NCBI GenBank assembly: GCA_023807065.1
Contig: JAJJLU010000716.1
Coordinates: 1-21,342, forward strand
Source of the DNA: Isotricha intestinalis
Lineage: Eukaryota > Ciliophora > Litostomatea > Vestibuliferida > Isotrichidae
Direction: 5' to 3'
DNA: 21,342 bases
Below, piece by piece: positions 1-8,474 of this stretch. The notes below the pieces were generated by a model, which had not been told where the DNA came from, did no database searches, and saw only the letters and a list, made by a program, of their open reading frames with translations. The position numbers and the translations under genes are program-made. Every line of letters starts with the position of its first letter. Positions within the stretch are counted from its first letter, which is position 1.

Positions 1-20
1 CCCCAATCCCCAATCCCCAA
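1..20. repeat. Telomere-like C-strand repeats
   Basis: Two full copies of CCCCAAT followed by CCCCAA sit at the very first base, then the sequence turns into A-rich DNA. The C-rich strand runs 5' to 3' inwards, as expected for a left chromosome end. The unit is the Tetrahymena-type CCCCAA plus one T. Only about 2.9 units are present, so the array may have been trimmed in assembly. It is the most G+C-rich patch in the window. Confidence 0.8.
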
Positions 21-1109
21 AAAAAGGAAAAAATTTAAAAAATTTAAAAAATAACTTAATTTTTCCATTTTTTTAATATATTTATTCATCTTTATAATCT
101 AAAGAAGTTAATAAATTATAATTTAAACAAATTCTCTTTGATAAAATTATAAATGTTGATTAATATTACTGAAAAAAATATAAGAATTCACTTTATAATT
201 TCTATTATTATATAAATAACCATGAAATTTTTATTTTATAATTAATTTGCTATAGGTTTTTTTGTCTTTTTTTTGTAATCTTTTTAATGTCTTTTACATA
301 TATTTTTTTTAATCAATATTTTTTCAAATAAAAAATCATTTCAATAAATTAAAACAAAATATTTTCCTTTAATTCTATTAATTCTTCAAATGTCAAATTT
401 TTCTCTTTTAAATAAAAAAATTTATAAAAAGAATATTTAAATTTGTGTGATTCAATTTTTATATATTCTATATTATTGTTTATATATACTTTTAATTAAA
501 ATAAAATATTTTCATAAAAATAAAAACAATAAGAAAAAAATATTGTTAACAATTTCAAATTATGCTGTAAATAAAAATAATATATATTTTATTAATTAAT
601 AATAAAAAAATATTTTAAAACAAAAATTTTATTTATATTTTTATTTTAAAGTCATTTTAATTTTTTAAAATTTCAGATATTAATTTATCTATTTTTATAT
701 TTTGAATTTATAAATCTTTTTAATTAGGTAATTATAACAGTTGCATCATTTTATTGTAAATCATTTTGAAGAACAGTATAATTATTTGTTTATCATAATT
801 TAATCAATTGTTGATTTTTTGAAGAAAAGGAAAAATATAATTTAATTACTAAAAATAAATTATATAATGAAAAACAAAATATATTTATTTTATCTTTATT
901 GAGAATAAAAAATAATAAAGAAATAAATTAATGTTTGGATTTGATAATTATATAATTTAATTTATTTTTGTTTATTTTAAAAAAATTAATGTTTTTCTCA
1001 ATTATTCAGGAAAAGTAATTTATTATTTAATAATTTATAATTAAAAAAAATAATAAATTTAAATTTTAAAGAATATTATTGTTATAAAATATAATAAATT
1101 GAAATAAAA
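21..1109. other. Subtelomeric A+T-rich stretch without a clear gene
   Basis: No convincing gene is seen in these 1.1 kb. On the minus strand there is a 48-codon open run (495 down to the TAA at 349-351) with A/T-ending codons and a peptide containing LTFEELIELKEN, but no ATG and no recognisable domain. The same minus frame around 780-661 reads as coding-like (NDATVIIT) but is broken by TAA and TGA. This may be a decayed or unusually encoded gene, or only chance in A+T-rich DNA. The last 100 bp are the presumed promoter and leader of the gene at 1110. Confidence 0.5.
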
Positions 1110-3494
1110 ATGACAGAAAATAAAATAGAAGAAGAAAATCAACAAAAACCATTTCAGAAAGAATTAATATTTTTTAAAAATGATATATTAAGTGATTTTA
1201 AATCAATAGAATCAAAAATAAAAGTAAAATTAACAGATTTATCAAATAATATAGAAGTTAAATTAAGTGATTATGAAAAAAAATTAGAAATATTTTCAGA
1301 AAAAATTTTTAACTTATCAAATTTAATTATAGTTGATAAAACAATAAAAGAAAAAATAGATAAATTAGAAAAATTTAAAGAAAAAATAAATGAACAATCT
1401 TTAAATAATGAAATAAAAATTGATATTATAAATAAAGATTTAAGAAATTCTATTTTTAAATATGATAAAATTTTTTCTGATAATATTTTTTATCATGGTT
1501 TAATTGGAAATAATTGTAAATATAAAAATTTACATGAATTTATTGATTTTATTTTATCTCAATTTAGTATTTTTAATAATTTTAAAGACAAAAATATTAT
1601 TGATTTTAAGTTTTATAAAAATAAATTAGAAAATTTAATTCAGAATTTTAAACTTCAATTTGATAATATTAATAAAAATTTAAAAGAATTTACTAATAAA
1701 AAATTTTTTGAATGTGAAGAAAAAATGAAAGATTATTTTATTATTCATGAAAAAAAATTACAAGAATTAAAAGGTGAAAATATCAACAATTTAAAAGAAT
1801 TAAATTATAATAATAATAATCAAAATATTGAAATAGAAAAAATTGAAAATAATAATAATAAAATAAATATTAATAGCAATAATATTAATATAAAAGAAAA
1901 TAATGAATTATTAGGATTATCAAATAAATATGAAAATATGAAAACAGATTTGAATTTAATGAAAATGAAATTAAATAAATTAAATGATTATATAAAAGAT
2001 ATAATATTAAGAATAAATTCATTAGAAGAAATTCAAAATAAACAAATAATAGAAATAAATGAAAAAAAACAAAATTTTAAAAATAATAATAGGAATAATG
2101 AAATAAATAATATTCATATTATGAGTTATATACCATCAAAAAAAAAATCTGTAGAATTTCTTCCTAATACTCTTGATTTAAATGAAAATTTGGAAAAATA
2201 TTATGAAAGAAATATTAGTAATAATAATAATAATAATATTAAAACTTTAGATAAAAATAATAATAATATAAAAACTTTAGATAAAAATAATAAAAATATT
2301 AATACTTTTAAAGATTCTTCAAACAAAAAAATAAATGAAAATAAAAATAATAATGGAATTAAAGAAAAGAAAAGTTTAAATACTTTCATTCAAATATCTA
2401 ATGAAATAATTAATTATAAATTAAATAATTTAGAAGAAAAAAAAAATATTGAAAAAAAAGAAAATAGTTATAATTCAGATTGTAATAAAAATAATAATGA
2501 AAAAAATGAAGAAATAGAAATAGAAAATAATAATATAATTAAAGATGAAAATACAATTAATTTATCTTCAGCAAATAACGATGATACTATATTAAATTTA
2601 AGTTCAAGTTTAAATGAAAAAGAAAATAATATAATAGAAAAATTAGATAATGAAAATAAAAATATAGAAAAGAAAAAAATTTATATAAAAAATAAATTAA
2701 ATTCTTTAAAGGAAAATTTAATAAAGAAAAAAAAGAATAATAATAATATTGAAGGAAAAATAGAGAAAAAAAAATATGAAAAAGAAAATAAAGAAAAAGA
2801 ATTAAACACTCCAAAAGAAGAAAATAAAATAAAGAAATATAATTTAATTAAAAAACCAAAAATTTTGAATTCAAATTTAAATAAAAGTGAAAGTTTACCA
2901 AATTTTAAAAATTATTTTAATAGAAATAATACAATAGATAAAATAATTTTAGATGAAAATGATTCTCAAAATTTTTCAAAAATTAATTTTAATTATTCAA
3001 CAAGATTAAATAATGAAGAAATAGAAAAAAAAAAATATAAATTTTCTTTTTCTTTAATTAATGAAAATAATAATGGAATAAATTATTTATATAAATTTAA
3101 CAGAGCAAAAATATTTGATAATAATAATATAAATAAAAGAAATTTAAGTCCTGAATTAAATTTTAAAAAAATTAATTGTGACATTAATAATAAAAATGAA
3201 AATAAAATAAAAAATATTAAAATGGAAAGAATAGAAAAATTTATGAAAGAAATTAGACCAAAAATTCCTGATTATAAAGAATTTTATAATAAATATAAAG
3301 ATAGTGATTCTAGTAAAAATTTTAATGATATTAATAAAAAATCTTTTTATTCTATTTCTTTAGATGTTAATAATAGTAATAATAATCTTAAAAATATAAC
3401 TTCAAATTCTTCTTCTAAAAATAAAGAAAAAAAAATAAATTTTAATTATTATTATAATTTAATGATTAGTCCAGATAAAGGAAAAAAAAAATGA
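1110..3494 (+). CDS. Asn/Lys-rich coiled-coil protein, 794 aa
   Basis: An uninterrupted frame runs from an ATG in an A-rich context (AATAAAAATG) to a TGA, one of few clear TGA stops here. I do not recognise a family. Residues about 1-330 have heptad-like spacing of Leu/Ile among Lys and Glu, typical of coiled coil (for example around residues 10-110 and 270-320). The rest is low-complexity Asn/Lys/Glu sequence with an exact decapeptide duplication (IKTLDKNNNN). No signal peptide or membrane segment is visible. It is followed 235 bp later by another coiled-coil gene on the same strand. A cytoskeletal or basal-body role is only a guess from composition. The short minus-strand frames inside it are antisense shadows. 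Confidence 0.85.
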   Translation: MTENKIEEENQQKPFQKELIFFKNDILSDFKSIESKIKVKLTDLSNNIEVKLSDYEKKLEIFSEKIFNLSNLIIVDKTIKEKIDKLEKFKEKINEQSLNNEIKIDIINKDLRNSIFKYDKIFSDNIFYHGLIGNNCKYKNLHEFIDFILSQFSIFNNFKDKNIIDFKFYKNKLENLIQNFKLQFDNINKNLKEFTNKKFFECEEKMKDYFIIHEKKLQELKGENINNLKELNYNNNNQNIEIEKIENNNNKININSNNINIKENNELLGLSNKYENMKTDLNLMKMKLNKLNDYIKDIILRINSLEEIQNKQIIEINEKKQNFKNNNRNNEINNIHIMSYIPSKKKSVEFLPNTLDLNENLEKYYERNISNNNNNNIKTLDKNNNNIKTLDKNNKNINTFKDSSNKKINENKNNNGIKEKKSLNTFIQISNEIINYKLNNLEEKKNIEKKENSYNSDCNKNNNEKNEEIEIENNNIIKDENTINLSSANNDDTILNLSSSLNEKENNIIEKLDNENKNIEKKKIYIKNKLNSLKENLIKKKKNNNNIEGKIEKKKYEKENKEKELNTPKEENKIKKYNLIKKPKILNSNLNKSESLPNFKNYFNRNNTIDKIILDENDSQNFSKINFNYSTRLNNEEIEKKKYKFSFSLINENNNGINYLYKFNRAKIFDNNNINKRNLSPELNFKKINCDINNKNENKIKNIKMERIEKFMKEIRPKIPDYKEFYNKYKDSDSSKNFNDINKKSFYSISLDVNNSNNNLKNITSNSSSKNKEKKINFNYYYNLMISPDKGKKK
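2238..2297 (+). repeat. Two 30-bp tandem units inside the coiled-coil gene
   Basis: Two adjacent 30-bp units (2238-2267 and 2268-2297) encode IKTLDKNNNN and IKTLDKNNKN. A looser third copy (INTFKDSSNK) follows. The units are in frame and sit in an Asn-rich tract, consistent with recent replication slippage. Confidence 0.8.
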
Positions 3495-3729
3495 GAAATA
3501 TAAAAAAATAATTTTTAATTTTGTTTTAATAGAAAATATAAATATGAATTTTTGATATTTTTTTAAAATAAAAACAAATTAAATAATTAATATTGAATTT
3601 AAATATAAAGAATTATATTTCTTAATTTTAAATTATTATTTTTTTTTTTCATTTATTAAATAAAATATATTTTAAGTAAAATATAATTTTTAAAGTTCTT
3701 TTAATTAATTTATTTATACTTTAAACAAA
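3495..3729. other. Intergenic spacer, 235 bp
   Basis: A+T-only-like DNA between two plus-strand genes. A T9 run with A+T-rich flanks lies near 3640-3650. It should hold the 3' end of the upstream gene and the promoter of the downstream gene. I see no RNA gene or distinct motif in it. Confidence 0.5.
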
Positions 3730-4860
3730 ATGAGAACAAGTGGAGTAAATATAAATAAAATTTTTGATAGAAAATTAAATAATAATAGAATAATTTATCC
3801 TTACGAAAAAAATGTTCAATATCACAATTATAATTTGAATAATACAAATTATTTTGATACTGATTCTTTAAAAGATGATTTAATAAAAACAAGATTTGAA
3901 TTTAATAAATTAAATCAAAGTTATCAAGATTTAAAATTTTCTTATATTAAATTAGATAATGAATATAGAGAAAATATAAAATTAATTGGAGAATTAATAA
4001 GAGAAGATATTCAAAATGAAAATGAAGAAACAAATGAAAATGAATTTGAAGAAAATAATAATGATAATAATAAAGACAATGAATTTGAAGAAAATAATAA
4101 TAATATAAATAATGAAAATAATGAAAATAATATTGATAATGAAAACATTAATGATAATAATAATGAAAACATTAATGAAAATAATGATAATAATAATGAT
4201 AATAATATTAATAATGAAAACATGAATGATAATTATAATAATGAAAATGATGAAAAAGAGAAGAAAAATAAGAATAAAAATGTAAAATTGAAAAAAAATA
4301 AAAAAGGAATAAAAAAGATGAAAAAAAAAGGAGAAGATTTGAAAGAGAAAATGGGATTAGAAATAAATGAATTAAAAGAGAAATTAGAAGAAAAAGAAGC
4401 ATATATAAATCATTTAAAGGGTAAAAAAAAGATATTAAAAATGCAAGAATTAGATGAAAAATATCGAAAAACATATTTAGAATTACAAGAAATTTCAAAT
4501 AAATTATATAAAGCACAATTAATTCAAAATGAATATTATGATTTAAAAAGTGAATTTAATAATTTATATTTTCAAATTGAACAATATAAAAAACAAAATA
4601 AATTTCATGAAGAACAAATTAATGAAGGAAATAATAAAATATTAAATTTTGATAAAGAAAAAAATAATATGATTAATTTAAATGAAAGTAGAAAAAAAAA
4701 TATTCAAATAGTTTGTGATAATTATAAAAGTAAAATAGATGAAAAAAATAAAAAAATTAATGAATTAAATCAAAAAATTGAAGAAATGAAAAAAAAAGAA
4801 GAAGAAGATAAAAAATTAAATGAAGAAAATTTAAAAAAAGGAAAAAAAGATATATTTTAA
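3730..4860 (+). CDS. Asn/Glu-rich coiled-coil protein, 376 aa
   Basis: An uninterrupted frame starts at ATG (ACAAAATGAGA) and ends in TAA; a TGA follows 12 codons later in the same frame. Family not recognised. The N-terminal 90 residues are moderately complex and contain a short helix (about 50-90). Residues about 97-175 are almost only Asn, Glu and Asp, followed by a Lys-rich stretch. Residues about 200-376 form a strongly predicted coiled coil (ELKEKLEEKEAYINHLKGKK, then further heptads with Leu/Ile spacing). There is no membrane segment. It resembles the preceding gene in style but shares no obvious sequence, so they are probably not duplicates. A structural or centrosomal role is possible but only inferred. 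Confidence 0.85.
   Translation: MRTSGVNINKIFDRKLNNNRIIYPYEKNVQYHNYNLNNTNYFDTDSLKDDLIKTRFEFNKLNQSYQDLKFSYIKLDNEYRENIKLIGELIREDIQNENEETNENEFEENNNDNNKDNEFEENNNNINNENNENNIDNENINDNNNENINENNDNNNDNNINNENMNDNYNNENDEKEKKNKNKNVKLKKNKKGIKKMKKKGEDLKEKMGLEINELKEKLEEKEAYINHLKGKKKILKMQELDEKYRKTYLELQEISNKLYKAQLIQNEYYDLKSEFNNLYFQIEQYKKQNKFHEEQINEGNNKILNFDKEKNNMINLNESRKKNIQIVCDNYKSKIDEKNKKINELNQKIEEMKKKEEEDKKLNEENLKKGKKDIF
4012..4255 (+). repeat. In-frame Asn/Glu/Asp low-complexity tract
   Basis: About 80 codons made almost solely of AAT/AAC, GAA and GAT, with repeated phrases such as NEFEENNN (twice) and NENINDNNNENINE. This is a slippage-prone degenerate microsatellite inside the 3730-4860 gene. Confidence 0.75.
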
Positions 4861-5072
4861 TTAAAAATATACAAAAAGAAATTGTGATATATTTTTTTAA
4901 ATAAATTAACTAGAATATTATTATATCAATTGAATTGAATAAATGTTACTAAAATCCCAATAAAAAATCTTTATTTGTAAAATCAAAAAATTTTTAAAAC
5001 TTATAAAATAATAAATTTAATAATTATAATATCATAAATAAAAAATAACATAATCTATATTATTTGCTTTTT
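4861..5072. other. Intergenic spacer between convergent genes
   Basis: 212 bp of A+T-rich DNA between the TAA at 4860 and the TAG stop of the minus-strand gene at 5073-5075. No gene or structured element is visible. Confidence 0.4.
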
Positions 5073-5470
5073 CTAAACCAGAAATTTTTTCACTTCCTTA
5101 TTCAATTTCTTTTGCTCTTTCAATATCATCAATTCTTTTTTCAATTTTATTATTTTATTTCTTATATAATTTATATTTGAATCTTCTTTTATATTATGAC
5201 TTGATAAATCATCATAATAAAATTTTAATTTATAAAATAAATTATTTACATCTGCTTCATTCATCATTTTAATTTCTTCATTTTTTTTTGGTGTTTTATA
5301 ATTTCTGGTAAGAAAGTCTTCTTCTTTAATTTTAATTTTATTTTTATTTTTTTTTTTTTTGATGAGTGTTCTTTTATTTTTAATTTATATTTTAAAAAAG
5401 GATTTGGTTCACTTTTTGTTGGAAAATCTAAAATATCTTTTACATTCTTTTTATCAATTGAAGTACTCAT
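5073..5470 (-). CDS. Small Lys-rich coiled-coil protein, about 132 aa, one frameshift
   Basis: The gene starts at an ATG (5470-5468, MSTSIDKKNVKDILDF) and ends at TAG (5073-5075). The two halves lie in different frames. They join cleanly if the A14 run (T14 on the plus strand, 5347-5360) is one base longer, giving a Lys-rich linker and then EEDFLTRNYKTPKKNEE. A shift at the A9 run near 5281-5289 would also work. The N-terminus has a short hydrophilic segment with NPFLKY. The C-terminal half is helical, with heptads ending KKLNKEVKKFLV. No family is recognised. It is divergent from the gene at 6081, across a 610-bp spacer. The break is more likely a homopolymer-length error than a real mutation, as A14 is hard to sequence. 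Confidence 0.55.
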
Positions 5471-6080
5471 TTTATGTTAGAAAAAATTTATATTTTTATA
5501 ATAATAATAATAATTGCATAAAAAAATTTAAAAATATATTGTTTTAAATAATATTCTTATTTTTTTTATTTTTAAATATGACGTTTTTATTTATTCAATT
5601 ATTCTTTTTTTAATTTTTTATGACTCAAAAATTGGAGAGAATTTAATGAATATATATAATTTTTCTTCTCTTTCTTCTTCATCTTCATTTTTTTTTTCTT
5701 TTAATAATTAATTCAAATTTTAGTTAAAAGATTTCTTATTTTTGTTTTCAAATTTATTTATCGAATTTTAGTAGAATTCTTATAATTTTTGTCCCTAATT
5801 TCTTAATATTAATTTTTTAATTATTATAATTAAATTGGCCTTTTTTTAAATTGAATTCCATATAATATATTATATTATTAATTTTCATCTTTCTTATTAC
5901 TTCTTATAAATCTTTTTTATTGCCTTTCTTTATATTTATTATAATCTCTTCTTCCTTTCTTTTTAAAATGAAATATTCAAATCTAAAATATATTATAATT
6001 AATAAGTAATTATTTAATAAATATATAAATTCACTTTAAAATTATATTATTATATTTTCAATATATAGTTTTAAATAAAA
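5471..6080. promoter_or_regulatory. Divergent intergenic region with pyrimidine tracts
   Basis: 610 bp between two divergent starts, so it should contain both promoters. It has no ORF. The plus strand carries CT-rich tracts around 5660-5700 and 5930-5965, and the phrase AATGAATATATAT at about 5645-5657, also found before CT tracts in the 13.5-kb spacer. A consensus promoter for this organism is not known to me, so the assignment is by position only. Confidence 0.35.
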
Positions 6081-7187
6081 ATGTTTGAGTATAATTATAA
6101 ATATCAAAATAATAATCATTTAATTAATAGAAATAATTGTAATAGAATTTATAATGATAATATAAATATAAATAATTTTAGAAGGAATACATTTTTACAG
6201 AAAAGTTTTTCAATGTGTAATATTAATAACAATAATAAAGCTAATTCTCAAATATTAAAACCTATTAATTATTTAAATCCAATAAAGAATACTCCATATA
6301 ATAATAAATATGATAAATCAATTGAACATAAAAAAAAAGAAAAAATAGTATATAGAAATTTATTATTAGAACAAATAAAATTAAATGAAATTAAAAAAAA
6401 TAGAACTTCAAAATAAAAAAAGACAAGATATTTTAGATGAGTTAAAATTAAAAAAACAAAGAAAAGAAATTGAACTTCAAAATCAAATAGATAAAAATAA
6501 AAGATATGAAAAAATTGTAAATAGATTTGAATATGATAATCTTTTATTTGAAAAACAATTGAAAGAATCAGAAGAACAATTAAACAATTATGAAACAAAC
6601 ATATTTAATAATAAAAAGTTTATAAAGTATAATTCAACTTATTTTAAACCTAAACTATCACTTGAAGATAGATTAAACTTTGAAAAAAGAAAAGCAAAAT
6701 TATTTGAAAGTCATTTATTTAATAAAGAAATTTTAAAAGATATTGAATCATTAAAATTAAGAAATAATATTTCATTAGATATCTTAAATAAAGAATTAAA
6801 TGAAGCAAAAAAAGAAATAAGTTTATCAGATCGTTATAAAGATATATTATTAAAAGATTTAATTGAAATAAAAAATGAAATTAAATTAAAAGAAATTGAT
6901 TCTAAATATGTTTCAAATTATATAAAAGAGAAATACATTCATAAAAAAATAAAAAAAATTTTTATGAACAAGAAAATTTAAATAAATTACCAGTTATTGA
7001 TTATAATAAAGATTTAGTGTTTGAAAATGATAATATTAATAAAACTTATTTACATGATTTTAATAATAATAATGATGAAAATGATGATTTAAATCAAAAG
7101 ATTAATGTATGGGAAATTATGCAAAAAAATGAAATGAGATTAAAAGACTTATCTTTTATAGAAGATAGAGATAAAATTAGTATGTAA
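6081..7187 (+). CDS. Coiled-coil protein, about 368 aa, two poly-A frameshifts
   Basis: The ATG follows an A-rich leader (TAAATAAAAATG). Three frame segments join to one protein. The first shift is at the A8 run 6393-6400 (needs A7 or A10). The second is at the A8 run 6951-6958 (needs A9). With these corrections the reading continues to TAA at 7185-7187, ending DLSFIEDRDKISM. Residues 1-90 are Asn-rich. Residues about 90-165 form a long Lys/Glu/Gln helix (YRNLLLEQIKLNEIKK, then IELQNKKRQDILDELK). A second helical block covers about 170-300, and the tail has an Asn/Asp run followed by VWEIMQKNEM. The YxxLLxxQI pattern recalls centrosomal proteins such as CSPP1, but that resemblance is weak. 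Its stop lies 23 bp from the stop of the convergent gene. Confidence 0.65.
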
Positions 7188-7210
7188 AATTTATAATAAT
7201 TAAAAAAAAA

Positions 7211-8383
7211 TTAAAAAAATGTATAAATAATTAATTTAAAGAATAACCCACTCATCATTAAATTATTATATTTTTTAATCAATTGATAAAGTTTATCCAT
7301 ATATTTTTGATAACCATCATCATTTTGAACTGTATAAATTTCAATAATTTTTTGATATAATTCAATAATAGATTGAAATATATTTTCATCTTTTTCTTTC
7401 TCTAAAATTTTTTCTTTGATTGAAATAATTTTTTCAAGTTGTACAACATTATTTATACTATTACTATAATAAATCAAATCTATATTTTAAAGAATTTCTT
7501 TTTTCCATAATACAATCAATAAGATAATTAATTTTTAATTGAGAAACTGCAATTACATTATATAAAGTATTAATAGCTCCAGGTTCCCATATAAATTTCA
7601 TACATGATTTTTCATTTAATTCAATATCATCTATTATTGTTTTTGATATTTTTTCAATATTTTGAATTTCACTATAAAATGAAATAACACATAATGATTG
7701 ATTTTTTTCATCAATGGAATGTAAAATTATTATATAATTATCAGTTACTAATAAAAATCTTGGTTCAAAAATTAATCCATTTTGACTTTGAATACATATT
7801 TCAATATGAAAACATTGAATAATACTATTAATTAAGAAATCATTAATATTATATATTAAAGAGTTAATATAATATAATCCATAAGTTGATAATAGTTTAT
7901 TTTGAGTTTCTTGTTCAAATATATATAAAAATGATGGTAATTTATTTATTATATCATAAATTGTATTTGTTTGTTTCCAATTTGGAATTAAACTACTTAT
8001 TAAATCACTATTATCACATATTGTAGGAAAACTAAACTATAATTTTTTAAATTAAATATTATTTTACATCTGTTAAACAATTTACAATAAGTGGTCTTTG
8101 AGGATATTCATGATTAAGTGTTATTAAAAAATATATATCATATTTTCTATTATTTATTTTTGATTCTTTTTTTAGTTTAACATAAATCCTTAATGTTTGA
8201 ATACTTTTATTATATCTTGTATAAATATAATATTCTTTTGAATTTTCTGGATAATCTTTTTTTAATTCTAAAAATTAAAATTGCAATGAATTTACTTTCT
8301 TTAATAGATCTTACTGTTGATAACATATATTTATCAATTGTATTTGAATCATCATATTCAAACTCATATACATTTTTTTCCAT
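7211..8383 (-). CDS. UEV/RWD-like plus PH-like domain protein, 359 aa, four exons
   Basis: Exons are 8383-8296, 8267-8068, 8036-7514 and 7479-7211; the total of 1080 nt is an exact codon multiple. The ATG (MEKNVYEFEYDD) and TAA are clear. Residues about 15-140 look like a ubiquitin-conjugating-like or RWD fold: a basic N-terminal helix, strands ending in YPQRPLIVNC, then FPTICD, a Leu-Ile-PNW segment and the helix IYDIINKLPSFL. The catalytic HPN...Cys motif of active E2 enzymes is missing, so a UEV-type binding role (as in TSG101 or AKTIP) is more likely than catalysis. Residues about 155-260 resemble a PH-like barrel with a terminal helix (EPRFLLVTDNYIIIL through KFIWEPG to LKINYLID). The tail is a helical coiled coil. 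Domain calls rest on pattern only. No frameshift correction is needed. Confidence 0.7.
7480..7513 (-). other. Intron 3 of the UEV/PH gene, 34 nt
   Basis: GTATTATGGA at the 5' end and AAAATATAG at the 3' end on the minus strand. Removal joins KINYLID to YLIYYSNSINN and avoids a TAG-TAA-TAG cluster immediately downstream in the unspliced frame. Confidence 0.75.
8037..8067 (-). other. Intron 2 of the UEV/PH gene, 31 nt
   Basis: GTAAAATAAT at the 5' end and AATTATAG at the 3' end on the minus strand. It lies in phase 0 between IVNCLTD and FSFPTICD and contains in-frame TAA codons, so retention would terminate translation. Confidence 0.85.
8268..8295 (-). other. Intron 1 of the UEV/PH gene, 28 nt
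   Basis: On the minus strand it begins GTAAAT and ends TTTTTAG. Removing it joins ATTAAAGAAA to AATTAAAAAA and restores the frame (SIKEK followed by LKKDYPENS). Without removal the frame hits TAA shortly after. Confidence 0.75.
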
Positions 8384-8474
8384 ATTATTTTATTAAATTT
8401 AAAAAAATAATATTTTATAATTATTTAATCATTAAATTTAATGACTATTCTAAATTATAATAAATAAATTTTAA

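Noticed and set aside
2201..2814. Minus-strand Leu/Phe-rich ORFs
   Set aside because: They are antisense shadows of Asn/Lys/Glu codons in the 1110-3494 gene; poly-Leu/Phe/Ile proteins with no start context.
6390..6425. Euplotes-like +1 programmed frameshift at AAA-TAA
   Set aside because: The first frame does end in AAA TAA, but the natural junction is the A8 run just upstream. Other breaks (for example at 16163) would need the opposite shift and give stops with +1. TGA also does not behave as Cys here.
8193..8396. Plus-strand 67-codon ORF
   Set aside because: Antisense of exons 1 and 2 of the UEV/PH gene, which have a clear ATG and splice sites.
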